64,000 nt of DNA from Bacteroidota bacterium (GCA_016866335.1 VGMT01000005.1:49962-113961); one strand, 5' to 3'; counted from the first letter of the stretch, positions 34,389 through 44,674 are shown. The notes: generated by a model from the letters alone, not told the origin. Made by a program: numbers and translations.

Positions 34389-37300
34389 ATGAGCAACCAA
34401 CAACACTATTGGAAAGGATACGAAGAACTGGAAAACGATCCCGGTTTTGTGGCCGCCCGCGAAAAGGAATTCGCGGAAGATTTGCCCATGGAAGAGTTCC
34501 TAGGCAATGAGGCCAATCTGGGTTCTTCTCAAACCAACCGCCGGGACTTTTTGAAGTTTTTGGGCTTTGGAGTTACCGCTGCTACCCTAGCCGCATGCGA
34601 AACGCCCGTTAATAAGGCAATTCCTTATTTGGTAAAACCCGAAACCATTACCCCCGGCATTCCCAACTATTATGCCTCGACGTACTACGACGGCCGCGAT
34701 TACTGCCCCGTTGTGGTTAAAACCCGCGAAGGCCGCCCCATTAAACTGAAAGGCAATCCGGCTTCGGCACTGAGCCGTGGAGGTACCAACGCCCGTGTTC
34801 AAGGCTCTGTATTGGGCTTGTATGACGGTAAGCGCGCTAAAACAGCCATGAAAGGTGGAAAATCCATCGGTTGGTCTGCCGCCGACAAGGAAATTGCCGA
34901 GGCCCTGAAAGCCATTGGAACCGAAGGGAAAAAGGCCGTGTTGCTGACCAATACCCTTGTTTCTCCCTCAACCCGCGCAGCGGTAGATTTGTTCTTGACG
35001 GCCTACCCGCAGGTTGAACACATTTCGTACGACGCTGTTTCGTACCAAGGCATTCGTCTTGCCCACCAACAGGCGTTTGGCAAGAACATTATTCCTCACC
35101 TGGATTTTGCGAAAGCCCGCTCGATTGTTGGCATCGGTGCCGATTTCTTAAACGGCTGGTTGAACAGCTGCGCCTACGAAAGCGGTTACGCTGAATCGCG
35201 TTCACCCGAAAACCCACATATGTCTCGGCATTTTCAGTTTGAAACCGTGATGTCTTTGGCGGGTTCGAACGCCGATTACCGCAGCATGATTAAGGCTTCA
35301 GAGCAAGGAGCAGCCGTGGTTGCCCTGTACAACGCCGTGGCCGAAAAGACCGGAAACAGCAAAGTGGCCGGAGGCGAAGTGTCTTTCGCGGCCGACATTG
35401 CCCGGGCCGCAAAACACCTGCTTGCCAACAAAGGCTATGGATTGGTGGTCTGTGGTTTGAACGACCAAAACGCTCAATATTTGGTGGCCCGCATCAATCA
35501 AATGCTGGGCAATTATGGCACAACCCTGAGCCTGAACACCACCTTAAATATGTTTGCCGGCAACGATGCCGCTGCCCTGAAATTGACCGAGCGCATGAAG
35601 TCGGGCGAAGTACAAGGAGTCATTTTGTACGGAGTGAACCCCGGCTATTCCATGCCCGATGCTCAAGCATTCAATCAGGCTCTGGCCGGTTTAAAGCTTT
35701 CGGTTTCTTTTGCCGAGCGCATCGAAGAAAGCCCCGCACAATACCTTCTTCCTGACCACCATTATTTGGAAAGCTGGAACGACTTTGAAGCCGTTAGCGG
35801 ACATTTTAGCGTTCAACAACCTACCATTCATCCTTTGTTTGATACGCGTCAAGCGCAGGAAACATTGATGGTTTGGGCAGGACAAGCGCAGCGTTCCGAC
35901 AAGAACAACACCGCTTACCGGGATTTCATGAAAGCCCGTTGGGTGAATGTGTTTAATCCCTTGGGTAAATCTTGGGATGGCTTTCTTTACGAAGGCTGCT
36001 GGCAAGCCGCTCCGGCGGTTGATGCCACAGCAACCCCTGTTTCGCCCGAAGGAGGATTGACCGCTTCGGCCGCGGCTGCCGCTCTTGCAGTTAAAGCCCC
36101 TCAAGGCTTCGAGGTGGTGTTGTACGAAAAAGTAGGAATGGGCTGGGGCAACCACGCCAACAATCCTATTCTTCAAGAATTGCCCGACCCAATTTCAAGG
36201 GTAACCTGGGACAACTACATCACCATGGCTCCTTCAGACATGGATTCAATGAAGTTGAACAAAATGATGGGTCAAGAACAACAGGCCAATGTGGTGAAGG
36301 TGAGCTTAGGCAACCGTTCGCTTGAATTGCCGGTGTTGGCTCAGCCAGGGCAAGCTCCAGGAACCATTGGAATCGCATTGGGTTACGGCAGGTTGTTTGG
36401 CCGCGCCGAACAAGCTACCTTGGGCGCCAATGCCTTCCCGTTCATGGGAACCCAAAACGGAGTGTTAAGCGCTCTGGCCTTTGGTGCGAAAGTAGAAACC
36501 ACCTCATCAACGTATGCCTTGGCAGGTACGCAGACCCACCATACCATGATGGGCCGCGACATCATTAAGGAAACGTCGTTGACCGAGTTTAAGGCCAATG
36601 CTGCTTCAGGCAATGCGCCCAAAACCCAACATACCAATGTGGCCGATTTGATTCCGGCCGGCGAACACGAAGCGCCCATCAGCAAAGTAGATTACTGGAG
36701 GGAGTTTAAAATGATCAACCACCGTTGGGGCATGTCCATCGACCTGAACTCCTGCACCGGTTGCGGAGCCTGCGTGGTTTCTTGCCATGTAGAAAACAAC
36801 GTCCCCGTAGTTGGAAAAGACGAGGTGCGCCGTTCACGCGACATGCACTGGTTGCGGATTGACCGCTATTACACTTCCGATGCCGACCCATCGACCCGCT
36901 ACGAGCGCGGCAACAAAGACCACCGTTCCAAAGAGGTTCCATCGGCAAATCCACGGGTGGCCTTCCAGCCTGTAATGTGTCAGCATTGCAACCACGCTCC
37001 TTGCGAAACGGTTTGTCCGGTGTTGGCGACTACCCACAGCACCGAAGGCTTAAACCAAATGACCTACAACCGTTGTGTGGGAACCCGCTATTGCGCCAAC
37101 AACTGTCCATATAAAGTGCGTCGTTTCAACTGGTTTAGCTACCACGACAATCAGAAGTTCGATTACTTTATGAACGACGATTTGGGTAAAATGGTGTTGA
37201 ACCCAGACGTTACCGTTCGGGCTCGTGGTGTAATGGAGAAGTGTTCATTGTGTGTACAGCGCATACAAGCCGGCAAATTGACCGCCAAATCAGAAGGCCG

Positions 37301-37637
37301 TATGGTGGCCGATGGCGAAATTCAAACTGCGTGCGCCGAAGCCTGCCCCACCAACGCCATTGTTTTTGGCGATTTCAACGACGAAAAAGGCAAACTTACC
37401 GGTTTGGCTCAGCATGGCCGCTCTTACTACTTGTTGGAAGAGGTAGGCGTGAAACCAAACATCGTGTACCAAACCAAAGTGCGCAACGTAGATGAAGCGT
37501 ATGGCCACAAAGCCGCCGCCCATCACGGAGCCGACCATGCCGATCATTCGGCAGGGCACGAAAAAGGACACGAAGGCGGCAAAGATGCCCATTCAGGTTC
37601 ATCAAAAGAAGCCCATAGCGAACATCAATCCCATTAA
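34389..37637 (+). CDS. actB: Alternative complex III subunit ActB, iron-sulfur molybdopterin-like
   Basis: The 1082-residue protein has a Tat-like signal NRRDFLKFLGF near residues 50-60. It then has a long domain of the molybdopterin oxidoreductase fold, which in complex III carries no molybdenum cofactor. The ferredoxin-like part starts with CTGCGACVVSC (first Cys at 789), followed by CQHCNHAPCETVCP, CVGTRYCANNCPY and a final CSLCVQRIQ with CAEACP. These four groups bind the Fe-S clusters known from Rhodothermus and Flavobacterium complexes. The last 50 residues are rich in His, Gly and Ser, unlike the core. It is a single chain with ActB1 and ActB2 parts fused, usual in Bacteroidota. Confidence 0.94.
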   Translation: MSNQQHYWKGYEELENDPGFVAAREKEFAEDLPMEEFLGNEANLGSSQTNRRDFLKFLGFGVTAATLAACETPVNKAIPYLVKPETITPGIPNYYASTYYDGRDYCPVVVKTREGRPIKLKGNPASALSRGGTNARVQGSVLGLYDGKRAKTAMKGGKSIGWSAADKEIAEALKAIGTEGKKAVLLTNTLVSPSTRAAVDLFLTAYPQVEHISYDAVSYQGIRLAHQQAFGKNIIPHLDFAKARSIVGIGADFLNGWLNSCAYESGYAESRSPENPHMSRHFQFETVMSLAGSNADYRSMIKASEQGAAVVALYNAVAEKTGNSKVAGGEVSFAADIARAAKHLLANKGYGLVVCGLNDQNAQYLVARINQMLGNYGTTLSLNTTLNMFAGNDAAALKLTERMKSGEVQGVILYGVNPGYSMPDAQAFNQALAGLKLSVSFAERIEESPAQYLLPDHHYLESWNDFEAVSGHFSVQQPTIHPLFDTRQAQETLMVWAGQAQRSDKNNTAYRDFMKARWVNVFNPLGKSWDGFLYEGCWQAAPAVDATATPVSPEGGLTASAAAAALAVKAPQGFEVVLYEKVGMGWGNHANNPILQELPDPISRVTWDNYITMAPSDMDSMKLNKMMGQEQQANVVKVSLGNRSLELPVLAQPGQAPGTIGIALGYGRLFGRAEQATLGANAFPFMGTQNGVLSALAFGAKVETTSSTYALAGTQTHHTMMGRDIIKETSLTEFKANAASGNAPKTQHTNVADLIPAGEHEAPISKVDYWREFKMINHRWGMSIDLNSCTGCGACVVSCHVENNVPVVGKDEVRRSRDMHWLRIDRYYTSDADPSTRYERGNKDHRSKEVPSANPRVAFQPVMCQHCNHAPCETVCPVLATTHSTEGLNQMTYNRCVGTRYCANNCPYKVRRFNWFSYHDNQKFDYFMNDDLGKMVLNPDVTVRARGVMEKCSLCVQRIQAGKLTAKSEGRMVADGEIQTACAEACPTNAIVFGDFNDEKGKLTGLAQHGRSYYLLEEVGVKPNIVYQTKVRNVDEAYGHKAAAHHGADHADHSAGHEKGHEGGKDAHSGSSKEAHSEHQSH

Positions 37638-37657
37638 TTTACTCAATCCAACCGGAT

Positions 37658-39070
37658 ATGCTCATCGAATCACCGATACGTCAGCCGCTCATACTGGGCG
37701 ATAAAACTTACGCTCAGATTACCGACGAAATTGTGCGTCCCATTGAAGGGCGCGCCAACAAAATGTGGTACCTGGTATTCACGGTTGCCGCCCTTTGCGC
37801 CTTGTGGGGCCTTGGCTTGATTGCTTATACCTTTGGCACCGGCGTCGGGGTTTGGGGTTTGAACAAAACCGTGGGTTGGGCTTGGGACATCACCAACTTC
37901 GTTTGGTGGGTAGGTATTGGTCACGCCGGAACTTTGATTTCCGCTATTTTGCTGTTGTTCCGTCAAAAATGGCGGATGGCCATCAACCGTTCGGCCGAGG
38001 CCATGACCGTTTTCGCGGTAATTTGCGCCGCCATGTTCCCCGGCATTCACGTAGGTCGGGTTTGGGTGGTGTATTGGTTTTTCCCTCTTCCCAACACGTT
38101 TGGGTCGCTGTGGGTGAACTTTAATTCTCCTTTGTTGTGGGATTTGTTCGCCATCTCTACCTACTTCTCGGTTTCTCTCGGATTTTGGTACGTAGGTTTG
38201 ATTCCAGATTTTGCCACGGTGCGCGACCGCCAGGTTGTTCCTTTCATGAAGAAAATCTACAACATTGTCTCTTTCGGTTGGTCTGGAACCACCAAAAGCT
38301 GGCAGCGTTTTGAAGAGGTTTCCTTGGTTTTGGCTGGTTTGTCAACTCCTTTGGTACTATCGGTGCACACCATTGTATCGTTCGACTTTGCCACTTCGGT
38401 GGTTCCTGGCTGGCACACCACCATTTTCCCTCCCTATTTTGTAGCGGGAGCGATTTTCTCGGGCTTTGCTATGGTGGCTACCCTGTTGCTGATTATGCGT
38501 CAGGTATTGAATCTGCAAGAATACATCACGGTGAACCACCTTGAATCTATGAACAAAATCATTGTGGTAACGGGTTCTATTGTGGGTGTAGCCTACATCA
38601 CCGAATTGGTTATAGCCTGGTATTCTGGAGTTCAGTACGAACATTATGCCTTCTTGAACCGGGCCACAGGGCCTTACGCTTGGGCGTATTGGATTATGAT
38701 GAGCTGCAACGTAATTAGTCCACAGTTGTTCTGGTTCCGCGGAATTCGCCGCAGCCTATTGGCCACCTTCTTGCTGTCGATTGTGGTGAACATTGGTATG
38801 TGGTTTGAGCGTTTTGTTATCATTGTAACCTCATTGCACCGCGATTACCTTCCCTCTTCTTGGACCATGTTCTACCCAACCTGGGTTGACATTGGTATCT
38901 TCATCGGAACCTTAGGTATTTTCTTCACCCTGTTCTTACTGTTCTCTCGGACCTTCCCAGTTATTGCTATTGCCGAAACCAAGTCGATTCTGAAAATTTC
39001 AGGCGACAATTGGAAGCGGAAAACCGAAAGCAAATATGCCGAGGTAGGAGAACATGGAGGTCATCATTAA
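37658..39070 (+). CDS. actC: Alternative complex III subunit ActC, quinol-binding membrane protein
   Basis: The 470-residue NrfD/PsrC-type protein has about ten membrane helices, beginning with MWYLVFTVAALCALWGLGL. The first periplasmic loop and helix pair contains WDITNFVWWVGIGHAGTLISAILLLFRQ, the typical site of quinol binding. WFERFVIIVTSLHRDYLPSSW near the C-terminus is the other family block. It starts 20 bases after actB. ActC and ActF are related, and ActC holds the quinol-oxidising site that passes electrons to ActB. Length and order match other Bacteroidota operons. Confidence 0.94.
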   Translation: MLIESPIRQPLILGDKTYAQITDEIVRPIEGRANKMWYLVFTVAALCALWGLGLIAYTFGTGVGVWGLNKTVGWAWDITNFVWWVGIGHAGTLISAILLLFRQKWRMAINRSAEAMTVFAVICAAMFPGIHVGRVWVVYWFFPLPNTFGSLWVNFNSPLLWDLFAISTYFSVSLGFWYVGLIPDFATVRDRQVVPFMKKIYNIVSFGWSGTTKSWQRFEEVSLVLAGLSTPLVLSVHTIVSFDFATSVVPGWHTTIFPPYFVAGAIFSGFAMVATLLLIMRQVLNLQEYITVNHLESMNKIIVVTGSIVGVAYITELVIAWYSGVQYEHYAFLNRATGPYAWAYWIMMSCNVISPQLFWFRGIRRSLLATFLLSIVVNIGMWFERFVIIVTSLHRDYLPSSWTMFYPTWVDIGIFIGTLGIFFTLFLLFSRTFPVIAIAETKSILKISGDNWKRKTESKYAEVGEHGGHH

Positions 39071-39092
39071 TCAGCATTGAAACGAAAGCGTT

Positions 39093-39641
39093 ATGAGCAA
39101 AGCAACGTTGTTAGCTAAATTTACCGACCCAGACGAGTGCCTGCACGCCTGCGAGCATCTTGTTAAGAAAGGGGTAAAAGTACGGGAAGTGTATTCTCCT
39201 TTTCCGATTCACGGAATTGACGGGGTATTGAGTGTGCCCAAAACCCGCATTTCAACGGCGGCCTTTTTCTATGGAGCCACTGGAACCACTTTGGGTTTGT
39301 TGATGATGTGGTACATGAACGTGCAAGATTGGCCTATGGACATTGGCGGCAAGCCCAGCTTTACGCTGTTGACCAACCTGCCAGCCTTTGTGCCTGTGGG
39401 TTTTGAAATCACCGTGTTGATTGCCGCCCATGGCATGATTGCGACCTACTTTTTCGCCACCCGCCTTTTTCCCGGCATGCCGGCCAAAAATCCAGAACCC
39501 AGATCGACCAACGACCTGTTTGTGGTTGAAATTGTGGGAGATGACAATCCTGGCACTTCTTTGAACGATTTGAAATCCGATTTAATGAACCATGGAGCCA
39601 TTGAGTGCTCTGACGATGTGCTTCGTTACGAAGATCAATAA
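39093..39641 (+). CDS. actD: Alternative complex III subunit ActD (DUF3341)
   Basis: The 182-residue protein matches the DUF3341 pattern: LLAKFTDPDECLHACEHLVKKG at the start, then VREVYSPFPIHGID. Two membrane helices follow (TAAFFYGATGTTLGLLMMWYM and VPVGFEITVLIAAHGMIATYFF). The C-terminal part, LFVVEIVGDDNP, is a small soluble domain. ActD anchors and stabilises the complex and binds no cofactor. It lies between actC and actE, the normal position. Confidence 0.93.
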   Translation: MSKATLLAKFTDPDECLHACEHLVKKGVKVREVYSPFPIHGIDGVLSVPKTRISTAAFFYGATGTTLGLLMMWYMNVQDWPMDIGGKPSFTLLTNLPAFVPVGFEITVLIAAHGMIATYFFATRLFPGMPAKNPEPRSTNDLFVVEIVGDDNPGTSLNDLKSDLMNHGAIECSDDVLRYEDQ

Positions 39642-39653
39642 TTACCGGAATCT

Positions 39654-40310
39654 ATGAAACGGAACTCTCGCTTATCCTTTGCCTTGGTCCTGGCAGCAAC
39701 GGCCACCGGTTTGTTTTCTTGTGTAAAAACCGACCCCAATAGTCCTGGCTACGAATACATGCCCGACATGTATTACAGCATTGCCTATCGTCCAGGCGAA
39801 GCCAATCCCAATTACGCCGATGGCAAAACCAATCAGCCCCCGGTGAATGGAACCGTGGCCCAGTCAAAAGACTCTTTAGGTCTAATCAACTTTGCCGCCT
39901 TCCCTTACGCCAATACTCCTGAGGGCCGAGAAAAGGCAATTTTGGAACTGAAAAACCCATTGGGAAATTCGGCCTACCATTTGGAGGAAGGCCAACGGCT
40001 TTACAATGTGTATTGCATCGCCTGCCATGGAAAAGAAGGCAAGGGCGATGGTCCTGTGGTTAAGGTACTGTTGGCGAAAGACAATTATGGATTGCAGCCA
40101 CCCGCTTACAGCAGCGACCAGCTTAAAGCCATATCCGAAGGTCAAATTTTCTATGCCATGCATTTTGGCAAAGGAAACATGGGCAGCTATGCCTCACAGC
40201 TTTCGGCGGTAGAACGCTGGCAAATCACCCGCTTTGTACAAACCTTGCAAAACCCAGTGGCTACTTCCGACAGCACAGCTGCTCCGGCCGACACCACTGC
40301 AATGAACTAA
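39654..40310 (+). CDS. actE: Alternative complex III subunit ActE, cytochrome c lipoprotein
   Basis: The 218-residue protein has a lipoprotein signal with the lipobox Cys at residue 23 (TGLFSC), so it is attached to the membrane. One haem site, CIACH, lies at residues 121-125, with GKEGKGDGPV after it, and the Met ligand is in the later AMHFGKGNMGSYA block. It passes electrons from ActA to the terminal oxidase. The C-terminal tail is rich in Ala, Thr and Pro. The gene follows actD by 12 bases. Confidence 0.93.
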   Translation: MKRNSRLSFALVLAATATGLFSCVKTDPNSPGYEYMPDMYYSIAYRPGEANPNYADGKTNQPPVNGTVAQSKDSLGLINFAAFPYANTPEGREKAILELKNPLGNSAYHLEEGQRLYNVYCIACHGKEGKGDGPVVKVLLAKDNYGLQPPAYSSDQLKAISEGQIFYAMHFGKGNMGSYASQLSAVERWQITRFVQTLQNPVATSDSTAAPADTTAMN

Positions 40311-40338
40311 TTCAGATAACCGACTAGAAGCTACGCAT

Positions 40339-41514
40339 ATGAACTTTTCTTTGCCCGGTAAAATTCGAAACATTTTGATGGCCGTAATGGGCGTTGGTCT
40401 GCTTTCGCTGATTGGCACCTTTATTATGGATCCTCAATACGGTTGGGCCAACCTGCTGCTAAATGCCTTTTGGTTTACAGCTATATCGCTGGCGGCGACC
40501 TTCTTTGTGGCCGTTCACTATGTAGGTGAAGGCGGCTGGCACACCGGTTTCAAAAGAGTGCCCGAAGCCATGGGCCAATACCTGCCCATTGGCAGCGGCA
40601 TTTTGCTTTTGGTGGTTTTGGGTGGTTATTTCCACATTCACCACCTGTGGCATTGGTTGGATCCCGAGGTTCAAGCCAACGACGTTATCTACAATACATC
40701 CGGAAAAAAGGTTTGGCTGCAAAACGAATTTTGGCTTATCCGCACCCTGGTGTACTTGGGCGGCTGGATTTTCTTTGCGAACAAACTGCGCGCCCTGTCT
40801 TTGAAAGAAGACCTTGAAGGCGGTATGGGCAGCCATAAAACAGCCTACAAATGGTCGGCCGGCTTTCTTGTGTTTTTCGCCGTTACCTCTTCTACCTCTT
40901 CGTGGGATTGGTTGATGTCGTTGGATTTTCATTGGTTTAGCACCTTGTTTGGCTGGTATATTTTCGCGGGCTTCTTTGTGTCGGCCCTAACCACCATGCT
41001 TCTACTTGTGCTTTGGCTGAAGCAAAATGGCTACATGCCGCACCTAAACCAAAGCCACATTCACGATTTGGCCAAAATGATGTTTGCTTTTAGCATTTTT
41101 TGGACCTACTTGTGGTTCTCTCAGTACATGCTGATTTGGTATTCAAACATTCCTGAAGAAATCAACTATTTCTTGGAGCGCTTTAGCACCGGTTACCAAC
41201 CTTGGATGGTGTTGATGTTGGCCATCAATTTTGCCTTCCCTTTGATTGTAATGATGCACCGGGACGCAAAACGAAACTACAAGCTGGCCTTTTTTGCCGG
41301 GGTGGTTGTACTGTTGGGCCATTTTATTGACATGTATCAAATTATTATGCCCGGCGCCATGGCCAAATATGTTCCTGTAAGCATTTTGTCGGTACTGGCC
41401 ATGCTTGGCTTTATGGCTCTGTTTCTGTTCTTTACCTTTCGTGCTTTGGGTAAGGCGGCGTTGGTTCCTAAGAACCACCCCTTCTTGAACGAAAGCAAAC
41501 AACACCATATTTAA
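40339..41514 (+). CDS. actF: Alternative complex III subunit ActF, membrane protein
   Basis: The 391-residue, polytopic membrane protein is related to ActC, with about ten helices. NILMAVMGVGLLSLIGTFIM is the first. SSWDWLMSLDFHWFSTLFGWYIFAG and FSIFWTYLWFSQYMLIWYSNIPEE are conserved blocks of the family. ActF lacks the strict quinol site of ActC and is thought to take part in proton movement or structure. It is the last of the six act genes and is followed after 43 bases by oxidase subunit II, implying a supercomplex as known in Flavobacterium. Confidence 0.93.
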   Translation: MNFSLPGKIRNILMAVMGVGLLSLIGTFIMDPQYGWANLLLNAFWFTAISLAATFFVAVHYVGEGGWHTGFKRVPEAMGQYLPIGSGILLLVVLGGYFHIHHLWHWLDPEVQANDVIYNTSGKKVWLQNEFWLIRTLVYLGGWIFFANKLRALSLKEDLEGGMGSHKTAYKWSAGFLVFFAVTSSTSSWDWLMSLDFHWFSTLFGWYIFAGFFVSALTTMLLLVLWLKQNGYMPHLNQSHIHDLAKMMFAFSIFWTYLWFSQYMLIWYSNIPEEINYFLERFSTGYQPWMVLMLAINFAFPLIVMMHRDAKRNYKLAFFAGVVVLLGHFIDMYQIIMPGAMAKYVPVSILSVLAMLGFMALFLFFTFRALGKAALVPKNHPFLNESKQHHI

Positions 41515-41557
41515 ACTTCTTGAACCTGATTTCTGTTACTATTTTAACTGATCAACC

Positions 41558-42772
41558 ATGCTTTTGAACCTGATTTTACTTGCGGTTGTGCTTCTGGCCA
41601 TCATTACCTCGGCCCGTTTGCTCATGGTTTTCCAATTTGCTGCTGAACTGCGCGGCAAAAAGGCCCATGAAATTTCTGAATCTGAGAACAACATGAATGC
41701 CTTGCTCACCTTGCTTTCTTTGGTGGGCTTGTTTTCGATGTTCTTCTATTTAACCGCCGTCTATTACAACGAAAAATACATTCCAGGAGCCGCTTCTGAG
41801 CATGGAGTTGAGGTAGATAGCCTGTTGAATTTGAACTTTTACGTAATAACCCTGGCTTTCTTTATCACCCAAATTTTGTTGATGTGGTTTGCCTACAAAT
41901 ACCGCTACAATAAAAACCGCAGGGCTACCCACTACGCTCACAACAATAAGTTGGAGATGATTTGGACCGTGATTCCTGCCATTGTAATGGCCGTATTGGT
42001 GTTGAAAGGATTAATCGTTTGGAACCACACCACCAACCCCGACCCCGACAAAAACACCCTTAATCTGGAATTGTACGCCCGTCAATTTGATTGGACCGCC
42101 CGATATTCAGGCAAAGACAATGCCTTGGGAAAAGCGAGCTATACCATGATCAACGAGGGCAATATTCTGGGCCTTATTTCTTCAGATGCCATTCAGGAGC
42201 AGTTAAGCATTGTTCGGGGCGATTCGTTGGTAACAGACTCTACCGTTACCCTTGGATTTTTACCCGCCGAAAAACTGGACCAAGAGAAAACCAGGCTTCG
42301 CCGCTTGATTCACCAAATTCGGACTGTGGCCGAGTTTGAATATCAGTTCAAATCAGGGACCGAATCGTATGCAGCGAGCCACGACGACGTGTTGGTGCGC
42401 GACACCATTGTACTTCCTGTGAATCGCCCTGTTAAGCTGCACATGCGCGCTCAAGATGTAATCCATAGCGCCTACTTACCTCACTTCCGGGTGCACATGT
42501 ACTGCGTTCCCGGTTCTGAAACCTACTTCGCCTTCAAGCCCATCACCACCACCAAGGAGATGAAGCAAAAGTTAAACGATCCCGAATTTGAATACCGCTT
42601 ATATTGCAACAACATTTGCGGAGCCACGCACTTTAATATGATGCTGCCTGTGCGGGTTGTTTCTGAAAAGGAATATGCCGCTTGGTTGGCCGCCAAAAAA
42701 ACCTTTGACGACGAAACCAAAACCCGTCTTGCCAAGATGGGCCTGAAAACAAACTTCGCGAACAATCATTGA
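41558..42772 (+). CDS. coxB: Cytochrome c oxidase subunit II
   Basis: The 404-residue protein has an N-terminal membrane helix, a second pair near residues 50-130 (LLTLLSLVGLFSMFFYL and FYVITLAFFITQILLMW), a WTVIPAIVMAVLV helix, and a CuA domain. CuA ligands are in CNNICGATHFNM: C350, C354, H358 and M361, with the earlier His in SAYLPHFRVHMY. An insertion of about 90 residues lies between the two halves of the CuA fold. The haem c domain seen in caa3 subunits is absent; ActE probably donates electrons. It is 19 bases from subunit I. Confidence 0.94.
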   Translation: MLLNLILLAVVLLAIITSARLLMVFQFAAELRGKKAHEISESENNMNALLTLLSLVGLFSMFFYLTAVYYNEKYIPGAASEHGVEVDSLLNLNFYVITLAFFITQILLMWFAYKYRYNKNRRATHYAHNNKLEMIWTVIPAIVMAVLVLKGLIVWNHTTNPDPDKNTLNLELYARQFDWTARYSGKDNALGKASYTMINEGNILGLISSDAIQEQLSIVRGDSLVTDSTVTLGFLPAEKLDQEKTRLRRLIHQIRTVAEFEYQFKSGTESYAASHDDVLVRDTIVLPVNRPVKLHMRAQDVIHSAYLPHFRVHMYCVPGSETYFAFKPITTTKEMKQKLNDPEFEYRLYCNNICGATHFNMMLPVRVVSEKEYAAWLAAKKTFDDETKTRLAKMGLKTNFANNH

Positions 42773-42791
42773 TAACTCGATTTAATCAGCT

Positions 42792-44663
42792 ATGAGCGAG
42801 CACACCAACAATCCTGCCGTTGAAGGCCACCTAGGCCACGAAGTCCACGAATCGCATGCGGTTCACCACGGCCACGACGACCATGCACACCATGGCCACG
42901 ACGACCACGGTCATCACCACAAAGAAACCTTCATTACGAAGTACATCTTTAGCCAAGACCACAAAATGATTGCCAAGCAGTTCCTGATTACAGGTATGTT
43001 TATGGGATTGGTGGGAATGATGCTTTCCATTTTCTTCCGGCTTCAGCTGGGTTGGCCCGGTCAATCCATGCCGATTTTGGAAACCTTCCTAGGCAAATGG
43101 GCCCCCGACGGAGTATTGGACCCGAACTTTTACCTTGCAGCAGTTACCATTCACGGAACCATTTTGGTGTTCATGGTATTAACCGCAGGTCTGTCCGGAA
43201 CCTTTTCAAACCTGCTTATCCCATTGCAATTGGGAGCCCGCGACATGGCTTCTCCCTTCCTCAACATGCTGTCGTATTGGTTCTTCTTCCTTTCCAGCCT
43301 GCTGATGATGGTTTCGTTGTTTGTTGAAACGGGTCCCGCCAGCGCAGGATGGACCATCTATCCTCCTTTATCGGCTCTTCCCGAAGCATCTCCCGGTTCA
43401 GGCTTGGGTATGACCTTGTGGCTGTTCTCTATTATTGCCTTTATTGTTTCGGTTTTAATGGGTGGTCTAAACTACATCACCACGGTAATGAACCTGCGCA
43501 CCAAGGGCATGTCTATGACACGCATGCCTTTGACCGTTTGGGCCTTTTTAATTACCGCCACCTTAGGCCTTTTGTCGTTCCCTGTGCTTCTTGGAGCAGG
43601 TTTGCTGTTGCTGTTCGACCGTTCTATGGGCACCAGCTTTTACCTTTCTGATATTTATGTTTCAGGTCAGGCTTTAGAACAAACCGGCGGAAGTCCTGTA
43701 CTGTACCAACACTTGTTCTGGTTCTTGGGCCACCCCGAGGTGTACATCATTTTGTTGCCTTCTTTGGGAATTACTTCTGAGGTGTTGGCCGTAAATGCCC
43801 GTAAGCCCATCTTTGGCTACCGCGCCATGATTGGTTCTATGTTGGCCATTGCCTTCCTTTCATTTATTGTTTGGGGGCACCACATGTACGTAACCGGTAT
43901 GGATCCGTTGTTGGGCTCTGTATTCACTTTCACCACGCTGCTGATTGCCATTCCTTCGGCCATCAAAGCCTTTAACTACATCACCACGCTTTGGAAAGGA
44001 AACATTGTGTTTACGCCAGCGATGTTGTTCGCCATCGGCGTAGTTTCGCTCTTTATTACCGGCGGTTTAACCGGCATTATTTTGGCCGACAGCGCCCTAG
44101 ACGTGAATTTGCACCACACGTATTTTGTGGTAGCTCACTTCCACATTGTAATGGGTGTGGCATCTATGTTCGGAACCTTTGCTGGGGTGTACCATTGGTT
44201 CCCCAAAATGTTTGGCCGCATGATGAACAAAAAGTTGGGCTATTTGCACTTCTGGGTTACCTTGATTTCGGCCTATGGAGTATTCTTCCCGATGCACTAC
44301 ATGGGCTTGGCCGGCGTTCCCCGTCGCTATTATCAAAACTTTGAATTCTTCAGTGGGTTCTCCGATTTGAATATGGTTATTTCCATTTTCGCCATCGTAG
44401 GCGGCTTGGTACAGCTTGTTTTTGTATTCAACTTCTTCTATTCTATTTTCAAAGGGCCAAAAGCGCCTCAAAACCCTTGGAATTCTTCTACCTTGGAGTG
44501 GACAACTCCTGTAAAGCATTTGCATGGCAACTGGCCTGGCGAAATTCCAACGGTTCACCGCTGGCCTTACGATTACAGTTTGCCCAATGGCGAGGAGCGC
44601 GACTTTATTCCTCAAGATGAGCCCTTGAGCGAAAAGGAAAAGCAGGCTGAGCCGGCACATTAA
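42792..44663 (+). CDS. coxA: Cytochrome c oxidase subunit I
   Basis: The 623-residue protein has all ligands: IHGTILVF (haem a), GHPEVYIILLP with the Tyr-His crosslink, WGHHMYVTGMDP (CuB), and LHHTYFVVAHFHIVMG (haem a3 and a). K-channel residues are present in these blocks. The first 45 residues carry more than a dozen His in HGHDDH-like repeats before the conserved start TKYIFSQDHKMIA, a feature absent in most oxidases. It is the last gene of the operon; subunits III and IV are not here. A terminator lies 11 bases past the stop. Confidence 0.95.
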   Translation: MSEHTNNPAVEGHLGHEVHESHAVHHGHDDHAHHGHDDHGHHHKETFITKYIFSQDHKMIAKQFLITGMFMGLVGMMLSIFFRLQLGWPGQSMPILETFLGKWAPDGVLDPNFYLAAVTIHGTILVFMVLTAGLSGTFSNLLIPLQLGARDMASPFLNMLSYWFFFLSSLLMMVSLFVETGPASAGWTIYPPLSALPEASPGSGLGMTLWLFSIIAFIVSVLMGGLNYITTVMNLRTKGMSMTRMPLTVWAFLITATLGLLSFPVLLGAGLLLLFDRSMGTSFYLSDIYVSGQALEQTGGSPVLYQHLFWFLGHPEVYIILLPSLGITSEVLAVNARKPIFGYRAMIGSMLAIAFLSFIVWGHHMYVTGMDPLLGSVFTFTTLLIAIPSAIKAFNYITTLWKGNIVFTPAMLFAIGVVSLFITGGLTGIILADSALDVNLHHTYFVVAHFHIVMGVASMFGTFAGVYHWFPKMFGRMMNKKLGYLHFWVTLISAYGVFFPMHYMGLAGVPRRYYQNFEFFSGFSDLNMVISIFAIVGGLVQLVFVFNFFYSIFKGPKAPQNPWNSSTLEWTTPVKHLHGNWPGEIPTVHRWPYDYSLPNGEERDFIPQDEPLSEKEKQAEPAH

Positions 44664-44674
44664 CCTTGAATTTG

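Noticed and set aside
44097..44660. 187-codon minus-strand frame opposite coxA
   Set aside because: Shadow of the oxidase gene; no start context, no family resemblance.
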